Source of the DNA: Verrucomicrobiota bacterium
Lineage (GTDB): Bacteria > Verrucomicrobiota > Verrucomicrobiia > Opitutales > Oceanipulchritudinaceae
Direction of reading: 5' to 3'
DNA: 64,000 nucleotides
NCBI GenBank assembly: GCA_021208135.1
Contig: JAJOKB010000116.1
Span: 1 to 64,000 of the forward strand
Each line of letters starts with the position of its first letter. Position 1 is the stretch's first letter. The translations under genes were made by a program, and so were the position numbers. A model generated the notes under the pieces. That model was not told where the DNA came from. It saw only the letters and a program-made list of their open reading frames with translations, and did not search any database. This document shows positions 1 to 15,461 of this stretch, piece by piece.

Positions 1-150
1 CTACCCACGCTATCATCGATAGCCTGAGCGTACAAATGTTTGTTGGAGATACTCAGGCAAAGGCGTGGACGTTCGGCGGATACCGAAAACTTTCTTGCGG
101 ATACGCCAAACGCGCTTTTGTCTTAACTGTGTTTTTTTCTTTAAATTCAT
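1..150 (-). CDS. rplR: 50S ribosomal protein L18 N-terminus (partial at window edge; apparent frameshift near 78-84)
   Basis: Reverse strand from ATG at 148-150 reads MNLKKKTQLRQKRVWRIRKKVFG, then in another frame ERPRLCLSISNKHLYAQAIDDSVG, typical of L18; located just after rplF. Confidence 0.85.
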
Positions 151-165
151 GATGCTATCCTATTC

Positions 166-705
166 TTAACCAGCCTTCTTACCTTCCTTACGGCGCACGT
201 ACTCACCCACAATGGTGACACCCTTTGCCTTGTAAGGCTCAACCGGATAATACTTCTTAACTTGCGCGGCAAACTGACCAACAGCCTGCTTGTCGTAACC
301 GGTTACTTCAACTTTGGTGTTATCAGTGACAACAACATTCACCCCTTCTGGGATTGCTTGTTTGATATCATGTGAGAAACCGAGATTCAGATTCAAAACC
401 TTGCCCTGAACAGCAGCGCGAAAACCTGTACCACTGATCAGAAGTTGCTTGGTAAAGCCCTTGGTTACGCCTTCAACCATGCCATTGATGATGGAACGTG
501 CGGTACCAAACATGGCCTTCGCTAAACGACCGTCGTTGGCAGGCTTGACGATAACCTCATTACCTTCAACGGCTATGGCTACATCAGCAGTGCTGAAGGT
601 CTTGGTGATCTTGCCCTTGGGTCCCGCAACTGTTACGGCACCATTATCAACGGTGACGGTTACTTTGTCCGGAATGGCTACCGGTAATTTTCCAATTCTG
701 CTCAT
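166..705 (-). CDS. rplF: 50S ribosomal protein L6
   Basis: MSRIGKLPVAIPDKVTV...YKAKGVTIVGEYVRRKEGKKAG; spc operon context. Confidence 0.97.
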   Translation of the reverse strand: MSRIGKLPVAIPDKVTVTVDNGAVTVAGPKGKITKTFSTADVAIAVEGNEVIVKPANDGRLAKAMFGTARSIINGMVEGVTKGFTKQLLISGTGFRAAVQGKVLNLNLGFSHDIKQAIPEGVNVVVTDNTKVEVTGYDKQAVGQFAAQVKKYYPVEPYKAKGVTIVGEYVRRKEGKKAG

Positions 706-723
706 TGTATTTTCCTCTGCAGC

Positions 724-1116
724 TTACCAAACAGTGCAAACCAACTCGCCACCCACATTGGTGCGACGAGCATCACGATCCTTCATAACTCCTTTGGAAG
801 TAGTTACAATGGAAACCCCAAGACCACCCAACGTGCGAGGGATATCGCTTGCGGGGAAATAAATGCGACGACCGGGACGGCTGGCGCGATTGATACCGGT
901 TAGAGCCGGTACTTCATTGACGTACTTGAGCACCAATTCCAAAGACTTGATGCCGTTGTCCGCGGTGACAACGCGGAAGTCACGAATGTAACCTTCATCC
1001 TTCAAAATAGATGCAATACTGAAATGCATCTTTGAATGCTTACCCACGCAGGTCTCCTTGCCTGCCTTGTAAGCGTTGCGGATGATGGTAATAAAATCAC
1101 TGATGGAGTCAGACAT
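724..1116 (-). CDS. rpsH: 30S ribosomal protein S8
   Basis: MSDSISDFITIIRNAYKAGK...RRTNVGGELVCTVW. Confidence 0.97.
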   Translation of the reverse strand: MSDSISDFITIIRNAYKAGKETCVGKHSKMHFSIASILKDEGYIRDFRVVTADNGIKSLELVLKYVNEVPALTGINRASRPGRRIYFPASDIPRTLGGLGVSIVTTSKGVMKDRDARRTNVGGELVCTVW

Positions 1117-1148
1117 GGTAAAATCCTCTCTTTAAATTTCCAAACGGA

Positions 1149-1454
1149 TTACCACGAAGACTTGGTCACACCTGGCAGTTTGCCAGAAAGGGCCAGTTCG
1201 CGGAAGGTTAGGCGGCTAACACCGTACTTGCGCAAAAATGCGCGTGGACGGCCGGAAATGCTGCAACGGTTGCGAAGACGTACAGCACTGGAATTGCGAG
1301 GCAACTTGGTAAGTTTGCGCTGCGCAGCGTAGAATTCCTCGTCGGATGTGTTTGGGTCTGACAGAATCTTCTTTAGTTCAGCACGTTTTGCGGCGAACTT
1401 GTCTACAAGTTTGGCGCGTTTAACATCGCGCGCGATCATGGATTTTTTGGCCAT
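1149..1454 (-). CDS. rpsN: 30S ribosomal protein S14
   Basis: [17 protein letters not shown]...[41 protein letters not shown]. Confidence 0.96.
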   Translation of the reverse strand: MAKKSMIARDVKRAKLVDKFAAKRAELKKILSDPNTSDEEFYAAQRKLTKLPRNSSAVRLRNRCSISGRPRAFLRKYGVSRLTFRELALSGKLPGVTKSSW

Positions 1455-1474
1455 TTATAAACTTTCCTGAATTA

Positions 1475-2041
1475 TTAAGCTTTGGCTTGGGCAGGAGCAT
1501 TTCCGCGCTTGCGGAATGGCATTCCAAGCAGTTGCAACAGTTCTCTGCCTTCAGCGTCAGTTTCAGCTGAGGTCACAAAACAAATATCGAGACCGAAGTG
1601 CTTGTTGGCGTCGCTGTGCGCTTCGGGAAAAATGGAAGTATCAGAGATACCCAAAGTGTAATTACCAGTACCGTCGAACTTATCGTTTACACCGCGAAAG
1701 TCGCGGATGCCAGGCAGCGCAATAGCAATGAGGCGCTGTAAGAACTCATACATACGGGCTCCGCGCAAAGTCACCATAGCACCAATTGGCATGCCTTCAC
1801 GCAACTTGAAGTTGGAGATGCTCTTGCGGGCTTTGGTTACCACGGCTTTTTGCCCGGCAATGTTGCTGAGTTCCTTGACGCGATCTTCGATTTGACCCTT
1901 TTCAATACTGGCATTGAATCCAGTGTTGATAACGATCTTAACCAATCGGGCGGCTTGGTGAGGATTTTTGTGTCCGTGCGACTTCATTAATGTCGGCTGT
2001 ACGGACGTACTGTAGAACTGCTTTAATTCAGGTTGGTGCAT
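1475..2041 (-). CDS. rplE: 50S ribosomal protein L5
   Basis: L5 motifs ARKSISNFKLREGMPIGAMVTLRG, RDFRGVNDKFDGTGNYTLGI. Confidence 0.97.
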   Translation of the reverse strand: MHQPELKQFYSTSVQPTLMKSHGHKNPHQAARLVKIVINTGFNASIEKGQIEDRVKELSNIAGQKAVVTKARKSISNFKLREGMPIGAMVTLRGARMYEFLQRLIAIALPGIRDFRGVNDKFDGTGNYTLGISDTSIFPEAHSDANKHFGLDICFVTSAETDAEGRELLQLLGMPFRKRGNAPAQAKA

Positions 2042-2111
2042 TTTATTGATTCCTGGTTTCCTATACCCGATTTCCAGCCGGGTAGTGCGGACCTTTGGTG
2101 AGGATTATTTG

Positions 2112-2363
2112 TTAAGCTTCGCTGCGCTTGCTGTCGTACTTGTCAGCGAGCATAACATTGGAAAGATGAATAGGGGCTTCGCGCTCAGTAATTGCGCCCT
2201 CAGGATTCTCCTGAGACTTCTTTTCGTAATTCTTGCGCTTGTTGATACCTTCTACCAAAACACGATTGGAAGTAGGCAAAACCTGCAAAACTTTTGCGCG
2301 TTGGCCACGGGCATTACCGGCGATGACGACTACGCTGTCTCCAGCTTTAATTTTAGCTTTCAT
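2112..2363 (-). CDS. rplX: 50S ribosomal protein L24
   Basis: MKAKIKAGDSVVVIAGNARGQRAKVLQVLP (KOW motif). Confidence 0.94.
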   Translation of the reverse strand: MKAKIKAGDSVVVIAGNARGQRAKVLQVLPTSNRVLVEGINKRKNYEKKSQENPEGAITEREAPIHLSNVMLADKYDSKRSEA

Positions 2364-2365
2364 TA

Positions 2366-2730
2366 TTAGAGAACCTCCGGTGCAAGACTGACGATTTTCA
2401 TGAACTTCTTTTGGCGAAGTTCACGGGCAATTGGACCATAAATACGGGTTCCCCGTGGGGCTCCTTCATTATTGATCAAGACGCAGGCATTGCGGTCAAA
2501 CCGCAAGTAACTGCCATCTTCACGACGGATAGGAGCCTTGGTGCGCACTATAACAGCACGGCACACGGTACCCTTTTTGACGGTAGCATCAGGTGATGAA
2601 TCACGAATGTGAACAATCACCTCGTCACCAACAGAGGCGGTGCGGTCAATTGACCAAGACGACGAATCATTTTCGCCTTCTTCGCGCCGGTGTTGTCGGC
2701 AACATCAAGAGATGTGAGCATTTGAATCAT
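2366..2730 (-). CDS. rplN: 50S ribosomal protein L14 (apparent frameshift near 2636-2641)
   Basis: ATG at 2728-2730 reads [31 protein letters not shown], then another frame [33 protein letters not shown]... Confidence 0.93.
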
Positions 2731-2752
2731 GGAACGATCCTTTCAAAAATGG

Positions 2753-3019
2753 TTATCCAATAACTGGAGCTTTATCCACAACTTTGACGATGCGGAAACG
2801 CTTCAACTTGCTGATCGGGCGGGTTTCCATGATGATGACGCGGTCGCCGACGCCACACTCATTGGCTTCGTCGTGAGCATGCACCACGGTTTTCCGCTTC
2901 ACCTCTTTGAGGTAGCGCGGATGCCGGATACGATAAAAATAGGTGACTTTGACGGACTTGTCGCCAGTGCGGCTGGTTACCAAGCCGCTGATTGTTTTAC
3001 GTCTGTTACGTTCTGCCAT
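2753..3019 (-). CDS. rpsQ: 30S ribosomal protein S17
   Basis: MAERNRRKTISGLVTSRTGDKSVKV... GDRVIIMETRPISKLKRFRIVKV. Confidence 0.96.
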   Translation of the reverse strand: MAERNRRKTISGLVTSRTGDKSVKVTYFYRIRHPRYLKEVKRKTVVHAHDEANECGVGDRVIIMETRPISKLKRFRIVKVVDKAPVIG

Positions 3020-3060
3020 GGCGGTATAATATTTGAATGCTTTTAGTCAGGCAGTCGGTC

Positions 3061-3258
3061 TCAGGCCGTCGCCTTTTGTTTCTTGAAAGTTTGCACGCGG
3101 GCAATTTCACGGCGGAGCTGCTTGAGAAGGTGGGGCTTTTCGAGCTGTCCAGTCTGTTTGTTTAAACGTGCTTTGAGGAGTTCATCGCGAGTATCACGCA
3201 GTTTTTTATCTAACTCCGCGACTGACAATTCTTTGAGTTCTTTGGTATTTTTGGCCAT
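3061..3258 (-). CDS. rpmC: 50S ribosomal protein L29
   Basis: KELKELSVAELDKKLRDTRDELLKARLNKQTGQLEKPHLLKQLRREIARVQT. Confidence 0.95.
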   Translation of the reverse strand: MAKNTKELKELSVAELDKKLRDTRDELLKARLNKQTGQLEKPHLLKQLRREIARVQTFKKQKATA

Positions 3259-3273
3259 AACTGGGTACTCCTA

Positions 3274-3693
3274 TTAAGCAATATTCTCCTTGGCGATGAA
3301 ACGACAGCGGATTGGCAACTTGGCGTCAGCAAGGCGCATGGCCTCACGGGCCAATGTTTGACTGACACCGGCGAGTTCGAACAAAATGACACCCGGTTTC
3401 ACAACCGCTGCATAGTACTCAACGCCGCCCTTACCTTTACCTTGGCGAGTTTCAGCAGGCTTCTTGGTGATCGGTTTGTGCGGGAACACGCGGATCCACA
3501 GTTTGCCACGACGGCTCAAGCTACGGTTGATGGCAACACGAGCAGCTTCGATTTGGTTTGCGGTGAGCAGACCACGACCAAGGCACTGGATTCCGAAATC
3601 ACCAAACGCAAGGTAATCTCCACCTTTAGCGTTGCCGCGTACGCGACCGCGCATCTGCTTGCGATATTTGGTTCTGGATGGCAATAAAGGCAT
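3274..3693 (-). CDS. rplP: 50S ribosomal protein L16
   Basis: [36 protein letters not shown]. Confidence 0.97.
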   Translation of the reverse strand: MPLLPSRTKYRKQMRGRVRGNAKGGDYLAFGDFGIQCLGRGLLTANQIEAARVAINRSLSRRGKLWIRVFPHKPITKKPAETRQGKGKGGVEYYAAVVKPGVILFELAGVSQTLAREAMRLADAKLPIRCRFIAKENIA

Positions 3694-3730
3694 AACTTAA
3701 TTTTCTAAATGGTTAATGTATCGCTGAAGG

Positions 3731-4369
3731 TTAGCTAAGGATACGTTCGTCATCCGGAAGACAAATCCAGCACTTGACGCCAATAAGACCATACACCGTG
3801 CTGGCTTCGGCAAAGCCGTAGTCAATATTGGCGCGAAGAGTGTGCAAAGGCACAGAACCCGAACGGGTGCTCTCGGTTCGGGCGATGTCAGCTCCGCCCA
3901 AACGACCAGCAACCTGCAAACGAATTCCCAAAGCTCCAAGGCTCATGGTTGTTTGCACAGCCTTTTTCATAGCGCGGCGGAAGGAAATACGACGCTCTAA
4001 CTGCAAAGCAATACTTTCCGCAACCAATTGTGCCACGAGATCAGGCTTTTTAACTTCCTGAATGTCGAGCAGCACATCGCGGCCAATCATTTGAGTCAGC
4101 TCATCCTTAACCTTTTCGTGCTCGGAACCCTTGCGACCGATAACAATGCCAGGGCGAGCAGTGAAAACCTTGACGCGGACGCGGTTGCCAGCGCGCTCAA
4201 TGAAAATGCGTGGCACAGCCGCCAACTTGAACTTCTTTCCAAGAAACTCACGGATGCGATAATCCTCATTTACGTTGGCACTAAAATCTTTCTTGCGGGC
4301 GTACCAGCGAGATTGCCAGTCGCGGCGAACGGCAAGACGAAAACCAATAGGGTGTACTTTTTGTCCCAT
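3731..4369 (-). CDS. rpsC: 30S ribosomal protein S3
   Basis: MGQKVHPIGFRLAVRRDWQSRWYA... KH domain RPGIVIGRKG. Confidence 0.97.
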   Translation of the reverse strand: MGQKVHPIGFRLAVRRDWQSRWYARKKDFSANVNEDYRIREFLGKKFKLAAVPRIFIERAGNRVRVKVFTARPGIVIGRKGSEHEKVKDELTQMIGRDVLLDIQEVKKPDLVAQLVAESIALQLERRISFRRAMKKAVQTTMSLGALGIRLQVAGRLGGADIARTESTRSGSVPLHTLRANIDYGFAEASTVYGLIGVKCWICLPDDERILS

Positions 4370-4392
4370 ATGTGCGTAGCTCCAGTATTAAA

Positions 4393-4725
4393 TTATTCTC
4401 CAGCCAACACCACACGCAGGTGACTGGTTCTCTTGCGAATTGGTTTGGCAGAACCGCGTGCAGCGGCCTTGAAACGACGAAATGCAGGGCCTTCGTCAAC
4501 AAGTGCAGACTTGATAATCAGGTCTGACGAAGACAGACCGTGATTATTTTCCGCATTGGCAACGGCACTCTTTACGGTTTTAGCCAGTAAACGGGCTGCC
4601 TTGCGTGGTATAAACCGCAGGGTTTCCAAAGCCTCATTGGCGGGGAGGCCTTGAATAGCCCGGGCAACCTCGCGAGCCTTCTTGGGCGAGATCCGGGTGT
4701 ACTTAGTTAAAGCTGTGACTTCCAT
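4393..4725 (-). CDS. rplV: 50S ribosomal protein L22
   Basis: MEVTALTKYTRISPKKAREVARAIQG...RKRTSHLRVVLAGE. Confidence 0.96.
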   Translation of the reverse strand: MEVTALTKYTRISPKKAREVARAIQGLPANEALETLRFIPRKAARLLAKTVKSAVANAENNHGLSSSDLIIKSALVDEGPAFRRFKAAARGSAKPIRKRTSHLRVVLAGE

Positions 4726-4743
4726 GGTCGGTGAATAGTTGGA

Positions 4744-5013
4744 TTACTTCTTGGTGTGCGGCTGGTGACCCTTGAAGGTACGCGTCATGGAGAATTCTCC
4801 CAGACGGTGCCCAACCATATTTTCTGTGATGTGAACAGGAAGGAAGCTCTTTCCGTTGTGTACTTCAAGATTAAGACCGACGAACTCAGGGGTAATCTGA
4901 GAACGGCGTGACCAAGTCTTGATAGGACGGCGATCGTCTGTTTCCTGGGCCTTGATGACCTTTTTCCAAAGGCCTGGATCTACGAAAAATCCTTTTTTAA
5001 GAGAGCGTGCCAT
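4744..5013 (-). CDS. rpsS: 30S ribosomal protein S19
   Basis: [19 protein letters not shown]...[16 protein letters not shown]. Confidence 0.97.
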   Translation of the reverse strand: MARSLKKGFFVDPGLWKKVIKAQETDDRRPIKTWSRRSQITPEFVGLNLEVHNGKSFLPVHITENMVGHRLGEFSMTRTFKGHQPHTKK

Positions 5014-5038
5014 GATTGTATGTGTCTAGCGGTGAGGA

Positions 5039-5884
<846 letters not shown>

Positions 5885-5924
5885 TGTTTATCCTCTTATT
5901 TTGGATGCTGTCGCAGCGGTTGAA

Positions 5925-6221
5925 TTAAGCCAAGGCGATGGACTGGCCAGCCTTGAGGCGCACAATGGCGCGTTTGTAACCGGACTTTTTGCCAGTGACC
6001 CCGCGACGCATGCGGTTAGACTTCGCCTTAGGTTTGACGTTGGCAATGTTAACACTGACTACTTCCACGCCGAACTGCTTTTCCACGGCTTGCTTGACAG
6101 CAATGCGATTGGCGTCAGTGGCGACACTGAAGTAATACTGATTCAGATTGGAAGCAGCTTCAGTGGCCTTTTCAGTCACAAGATGCTTCTTTAAAATGCG
6201 GATGGGTTCAGCCATGATCAA
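5925..6221 (-). CDS. rplW: 50S ribosomal protein L23
   Basis: EPIRILKKHLVTEKATEAAS...GVEVVSVNIANVKPKAK. Confidence 0.95.
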   Translation of the reverse strand: MIMAEPIRILKKHLVTEKATEAASNLNQYYFSVATDANRIAVKQAVEKQFGVEVVSVNIANVKPKAKSNRMRRGVTGKKSGYKRAIVRLKAGQSIALA

Positions 6222-6847
6222 TTGCCTCCATTGAGACGGTTCAGGATAGTTTCAATACCTTTTTCGCTGACGACTATTGTGTCATAGCGGGCTACATCAA
6301 GCGCGTTGACATCGCTCGCTTCATTGAGATCAATGCGTTCGATGTTCCGGGCTGCTAAAACGGTCGAATCCGCCCAATCGGCGTCAACAACGAGTACGCT
6401 ACCCTGGGGAGCCACCTTGCCGATCAAGCTGTTAAACAGTTTGGTCTTCTTGTCTGCGACTTCCCATTTCTCAATGACACTGACCTCACCGGCACTGGCG
6501 CGATCGAAAAGAACGCGAGCCAATGCGAGAGAGCGCATCTTTTTATTGATCGCCTGGGAATAATCCCTTGGCTTGGGGCCGAAAGCCACACCGCCCTTGT
6601 AATGCTGTGGGCCGCGACGAGTACCTTGACGGGCAATGCCCAGTCCTTTCTGCTTGAAAGGCTTTTTCTTGGTTCCGGCAACCTCGGCACGAGTCTTCGT
6701 GGAGGCATTGCCTTGACGCTGGTTAGCCTGCAATGCGAGAATTACCTGCTTCAGCGCTTGAATGCCACGAGTACCTTCAAACTCCGGCAATGCATAATCT
6801 TTTTCGCCCGCGCTGGAGCCATCAACACTAAATACTTTCAGTTTCAT
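6218..6847 (-). CDS. rplD: 50S ribosomal protein L4
   Basis: AEVAGTKKKPFKQKGLGIARQGTRRGPQHYKGGVAFGPKPRDY. Confidence 0.96.
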   Translation of the reverse strand: MKLKVFSVDGSSAGEKDYALPEFEGTRGIQALKQVILALQANQRQGNASTKTRAEVAGTKKKPFKQKGLGIARQGTRRGPQHYKGGVAFGPKPRDYSQAINKKMRSLALARVLFDRASAGEVSVIEKWEVADKKTKLFNSLIGKVAPQGSVLVVDADWADSTVLAARNIERIDLNEASDVNALDVARYDTIVVSEKGIETILNRLNGGN

Positions 6848-6864
6848 CCTGCAAACTCCTTAAA

Positions 6865-7503
6865 TTAGGCGGACTTTTTCTGCTTTTTGGCAGTACGGAC
6901 AATGACTTCAGTGCCATTAGCGCCGGGAATACTGCCCTTGACCAAGATCAGATTCTTTTCAGGGACTACGCGCACAACGCGCAAGTTTTGCACTGTGCGT
7001 TGAACAGTTCCCATGTGACCAGGCATCTTTTTATTCTTAAAAACGTGCCCCGGAGTCTGGCGCATACCAATAGAGCCAGGACGACGGTGCATCATGTGAC
7101 CGTGGGAGCTGGCTGACCAGCAAACCCAAATCGCTTCATGACACCTTGAAATCCCTTGCCTTTGGTGATGCCGATGACATCCACCTTATCGGTGCCGACA
7201 AAAACCTCTGCGGTAATAACATCACCAGAAGCATAAGTTGATTCAGCATCGAGACGCACTTCCTTGAGCGTAGCGCAGGGTTCAACAGAAGCTTTTTCGA
7301 AATGCTTCTTGAGAGCATTGGTAGTATTTTTGCTCTTCTTTGTGCAATCCAATTTGGATGGCATTGTAGCCGTCGGTCTCAACCGACTTAACCTGCACAA
7401 CCGGGCAGGGGCCTACTTGTATAACGGTGACCGGTACAAGCGAATTGTCTTCGTTGTACACCTGGGTCATTCCGACTTTTTTACCTATCAGTGTATGTTT
7501 CAT
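6865..7503 (-). CDS. rplC: 50S ribosomal protein L3 (two apparent frameshifts, near 7331-7345 and 7098-7112)
   Basis: Three consecutive ORFs in different frames together give L3: [21 protein letters not shown]... / [14 protein letters not shown]...[21 protein letters not shown] / [29 protein letters not shown]... Confidence 0.93.
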
Positions 7504-7654
7504 TTTACTAAGCGGCAGGGGTCCCGATCTATAATCGAAACTTTGAGACCTGCTTTAGACTGTGATTGATTTGTTTGTTTTGTTCCAAAGCCGGAGTTTT
7601 CACTGTTATGAAACTATCCGGGTTGGAAAGAAGCTAAATTTGGGAAAAGGGCGA

Positions 7655-7683
7655 ATAACACTCCTTGCCAGACCTGTTGTCAA
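7655..7683 (-). promoter_or_regulatory. Candidate sigma70-type promoter for rplC and the downstream S10-cluster genes
   Basis: On the minus strand TTGACA (7678-7683) - 17 nt - TGTTAT (7655-7660), between the rpsJ terminator and the rplC start. Confidence 0.65.
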
Positions 7684-7703
7684 GCAAATCGGAGAAATTC
7701 TCC

Positions 7704-7735
7704 AAAAAAAATCGCCCACCGCCGGAGAGCGGTGG
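7704..7735 (-). terminator. Rho-independent terminator after rpsJ
   Basis: Minus strand CCACCGC-TCTCCG-GCGGTGG hairpin (arms 7716-7722 / 7729-7735) followed by GGCGA and eight T (7704-7711). Confidence 0.85.
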
Positions 7736-7745
7736 ACGAAATGAA

Positions 7746-8054
7746 TTAAACATTAATAGTGATATCGACGCCAGCAGGCAGATTGAGTTTTTTCAACTCA
7801 TCTACAGTTTGAGCCGTTGGCTCGACAATGTCGATAAGACGCTTGTGGGTGCGCTGTTCAAACTGCTCCATGGACTTTTTATCCACGTGCGGTGAACGGT
7901 TGACCGAGATTTTCTCGATCCGGGTGGGCAAAGGCACCGGACCTGCGACCCGAGCGCCTGAGCGCTTAGCGGTATCGACAATTTCGGAAGCACTTTGATC
8001 AATGATACGATAATCGTAACCTTGCAGTTTGATGCGAATACGTGGACCACTCAT
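7746..8054 (-). CDS. rpsJ: 30S ribosomal protein S10
   Basis: [71 protein letters not shown]. Confidence 0.98.
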   Translation of the reverse strand: MSGPRIRIKLQGYDYRIIDQSASEIVDTAKRSGARVAGPVPLPTRIEKISVNRSPHVDKKSMEQFEQRTHKRLIDIVEPTAQTVDELKKLNLPAGVDITINV

Positions 8055-8087
8055 ATGGAAAAGAACAAAAAGGGTTTATTATTGGGA

Positions 8088-10249
8088 TCAGGTACGTGCA
8101 GGTGCACGTGTAGAATTCTTGGCAACCTCAGCTTGAATATTAGCAGGAACTGCTTCGAAGTGAGAAGGCGTCATTGAGTAAGAGGCACGGCCCTTGGACA
8201 ATGACCGAACGTCAGTAGAATAACCAAACATTGTTTCCAGTGGAACATTGGCGGTAATCTTGGCCAACTTGCCCTTCGATTCAATACCTTGGATCACACC
8301 ACGACGACGATTCAAATCACCAACCACGTCCCCTTGGTATTCATCAGGAGTTTCTACTTCGACCTTCATGATCGGTTCCAGCAACTGTGCCTTGGCCTTT
8401 GCCATTGCATCGCGGAAGGCGAAAATACCGGCCATACGGAAGGCCATTTCCGAAGAGTCAACTTCGTGAAATGAACCGAAAGTCAAGCGGGCGCGGAAGT
8501 CAACCACCGGATAACCGGCAACTGTACCATTGCGGGCAGCTTCGCGGATACCTTCCTCAGTGGGCTTAATGTATTCTTTTGGAATAACCCCACCAACGAT
8601 CTCGTTACTGAATTCGTAACCCTTGCCTGGTTCCAGAGGCTCAATGGTGATTTCAGCGTGACCGTATTGACCACGACCACCAGATTGACGAACGAACTTA
8701 CCAACACCCTTGGCTTCAAGGGTAATTGTTTCGCGGTAGGCGATTTGCGGCTTGCCGACAGCTGCCTCAACCTTGAATTCGCGTTGCAGACGGTCACGGA
8801 TAATGTCCAGGTGTAGTTCACCCATACCGGAGATGATGGTCTGACCAGTTTCCTCATCGGTAGAAACCATGAATGTCGGATCTTCTTCAGCCAGACGCTG
8901 CAGCGCCAAAGAGAGCTTTTCCTGATCACCCTTGGAAGCAGGCTCAACAGACATCGAGATAACAGGCTCAGGGAATGTCGGTGGCTCCAATGCAATATCC
9001 AACTCCTTGGCAGTCAGAGTATCGCCTGTGCGCACGTCCTTAGGCCCAATGATCGCGACAATGTCACCGGAGTAGGCCTTATCAATATCCTCACGACGAT
9101 CAGCGTGCATGACGACCAAACGGCTGATGCGTTCAGTTTTGCCAGTGCGACTGTTAACCAGGGCCATACCCTTTTCGAGCTTGCCCTGATAAATACGGAA
9201 GAAAATCAAACGTCCAACAAACGGATCGGTGAACAGTTTAAATACCAGACCGGCAATGGGCTTATTGTCATTAGGACTGACAGAAACTTCCTGTTCCGGA
9301 TCATCGATGGAGCGACCCACTTGCGGGGGAATATCCAAAGGACCGGGCAAATAATCGACAACACCATTCAAGACTTTTTGCACGCCCTTGTTTTTGAATG
9401 CAGTACCGGGAATGACTCCAACAAAGGACATGGCCAGAGTAGCCTTGCGAATTCCGCTGCGAATTTCGTCATGGGTCAACTCTTCACCTTCGAGATATTT
9501 CTCGGCGAGCACATCATCAAAAGCGGCGATTTCTTCAATCAGTTTGTCACGGTATGAAGTTGCCTCGTCGAGCATGTCAGCAGGGATATCCTCTTCGGAA
9601 TACAAGGAACCTGTCTTATCGTCTTCCTTGTAAATATGAGCCTTCATTGTGATCAAGTCTATGAGACCACGGAAATTCTCTTCCTGACCAATTGGCAGGT
9701 AGAGTGGGTGCGCGTTACCACCCAACTTCTCGCGAATGTCGTTGACTGCGCTGTAGAAGTCAGCGCCGGTGCGGTCCATTTTGTTGATGAACGCAATGCG
9801 GGGCACCTTATACTTGTTCATTTGACGCCAAACAGTTTCCGATTGCGGTTGCACACCGGCAACAGCACAGAAAACAGCGACCGCGCCATCGAGAACTTTA
9901 AGGGAACGTTCCACTTCAGCGGTGAAGTCAACGTGCCCTGGGGTGTCAATGATGTTAAGACGATGCGGAATATTGGCGAATGGACCCTTTTTGGTCATCC
10001 ACTCAGCGGAAATCGCAGCAGAAGTGATGGTAATTCCACGTTCACGTTCTTGCTCCATCCAGTCGGTGACAGCAGTACCTTCGTGTACTTCACCGATCTT
10101 ATGGACCTTACCCGAGTAAAACAGAATGCGCTCTGTGTGGTGGTTTTGCCTGCGTCAATGTGAGCGGCGATACCGAAATTGCGGTGGTATTCGAGTGGAC
10201 ACGTACGGTCCGCTGCATTCACCGAGGAAACTTGTTTAGCGTCAGCCAT
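8088..10249 (-). CDS. fusA: Elongation factor G (apparent frameshift near 10126-10148)
   Basis: N-terminal [19 protein letters not shown], frame change, then [15 protein letters not shown]...[23 protein letters not shown]; bridging frame reads [26 protein letters not shown]. Confidence 0.96.
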
Positions 10250-10266
10250 TGTATTAGAGTCAAATG

Positions 10267-10738
10267 TTACCAGCGCAAGTGAGCGAATGCACGATTGGCC
10301 TGAGCCATGCGATGCACATCATCCTTCTTTTTTTACAACGGCACCGGTGTTGTTGTAAGCGTCCACGATTTCAGCGGCGAGGTTATCGCGCATGGAGCCG
10401 CGGCGGCCGCGAGCGGCGGCGACGAGCCAACGAAAAGCCAAACTCTGCTGGCGTTCAAATGGGATCTCCAGAGGCACTTGATAAGTGGCTCCGCCTACGC
10501 GACGGCTCTTGACTTCAAGCTTTGGGCGGATGTTTTCCATTGCACCGAGCAACAGATCCACTGGATCGCCCTTCTCCAGTTTTTCGCTCACGCGTTCAAA
10601 TGCGCCATAAACGATATTCTGTGCGATGGACTTTTTGCCATGCAACATGACAACATTGATGAGATGGCTAACCAACGCACTGCTATAACGTGGATCTGGT
10701 TGGTGTGGACGCTTTTCAGCTCTGCGACGACGTGACAT
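10267..10738 (-). CDS. rpsG: 30S ribosomal protein S7 (apparent frameshift in homopolymer 10328-10334)
   Basis: MSRRRRAEKRPHQPDPRYSS...NTGAVVKK, then another frame KDDVHRMAQANRAFAHLRW*. Confidence 0.95.
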
Positions 10739-10772
10739 AAATGTACCTCTGATTAATAAAAGTGTGGGATAA

Positions 10773-11153
10773 TTACTTCTTGGCCTTAGGACGCTTTACG
10801 CCGTACTTGGAACGACTGCGGCGACGCTTGTCGACACCGGAGCAGTCGAGTGTGCCACGGACAATGTGGTAACGCACACCTGGCAAATCCTTAACACGAC
10901 CGCCGCGTACGAGAACAACACTGTGTTCCTGCAACGAGTGGCCCTCATCGGGAATGTAGGCAATCACCTCGTAACCACTGGTCAGGCGAACTTTGGCAAC
11001 CTTACGGATAGCGGAATTCGGCTTCTTGGGAGTACGGGTCATCACCTGGGTACAAACACCGCGGCGGAAAGGATTGCCCCGCAGCGCAGGAGATTTACTC
11101 TTGTACTTTACCAAGGTGCGCGGCTTGCGAACGAGTTGATTGATGGTTGGCAT
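10773..11153 (-). CDS. rpsL: 30S ribosomal protein S12
   Basis: [12 protein letters not shown]...[18 protein letters not shown]...[18 protein letters not shown]. Confidence 0.98.
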   Translation of the reverse strand: MPTINQLVRKPRTLVKYKSKSPALRGNPFRRGVCTQVMTRTPKKPNSAIRKVAKVRLTSGYEVIAYIPDEGHSLQEHSVVLVRGGRVKDLPGVRYHIVRGTLDCSGVDKRRRSRSKYGVKRPKAKK

Positions 11154-11234
11154 AACTATCCTGAAATTTGAGGAAAAGTGGAAAAAAGTAGACTTTTGCC
11201 CGTGCAGGGCAATATTTTTTTGCTTATTTCGGTG

Positions 11235-11272
11235 GAAAATTAGCGCGCCCCGGGAATTTCCCCGGAGCGCGC
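11235..11272 (-). terminator. Probable terminator downstream of rpoC
   Basis: 12-bp GC-rich stem with one G-U pair: arms 11243-11254 and 11261-11272; on the minus strand followed by TAATTTTCC; 29 bp after the rpoC stop. Confidence 0.55.
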
Positions 11273-11300
11273 GGGTAAAAATGGTTGCTGGGCAACGGGT

Positions 11301-15425
<4,125 letters not shown>

Positions 15426-15461
15426 AAAGTTGACTCTCTTGACTGTTTAAATCCGGATTCG

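Noticed and set aside
6865-7400. Split rplC as three small separate genes
   Set aside because: The three ORFs join to one continuous L3 sequence; the split is due to frame breaks.
10328-10334. Programmed ribosomal frameshifting at A/T homopolymers (rpsG, rplJ, nuoL, nuoN)
   Set aside because: Breaks occur in many unrelated genes, with different bases and both shift types; sequencing indels are far simpler.
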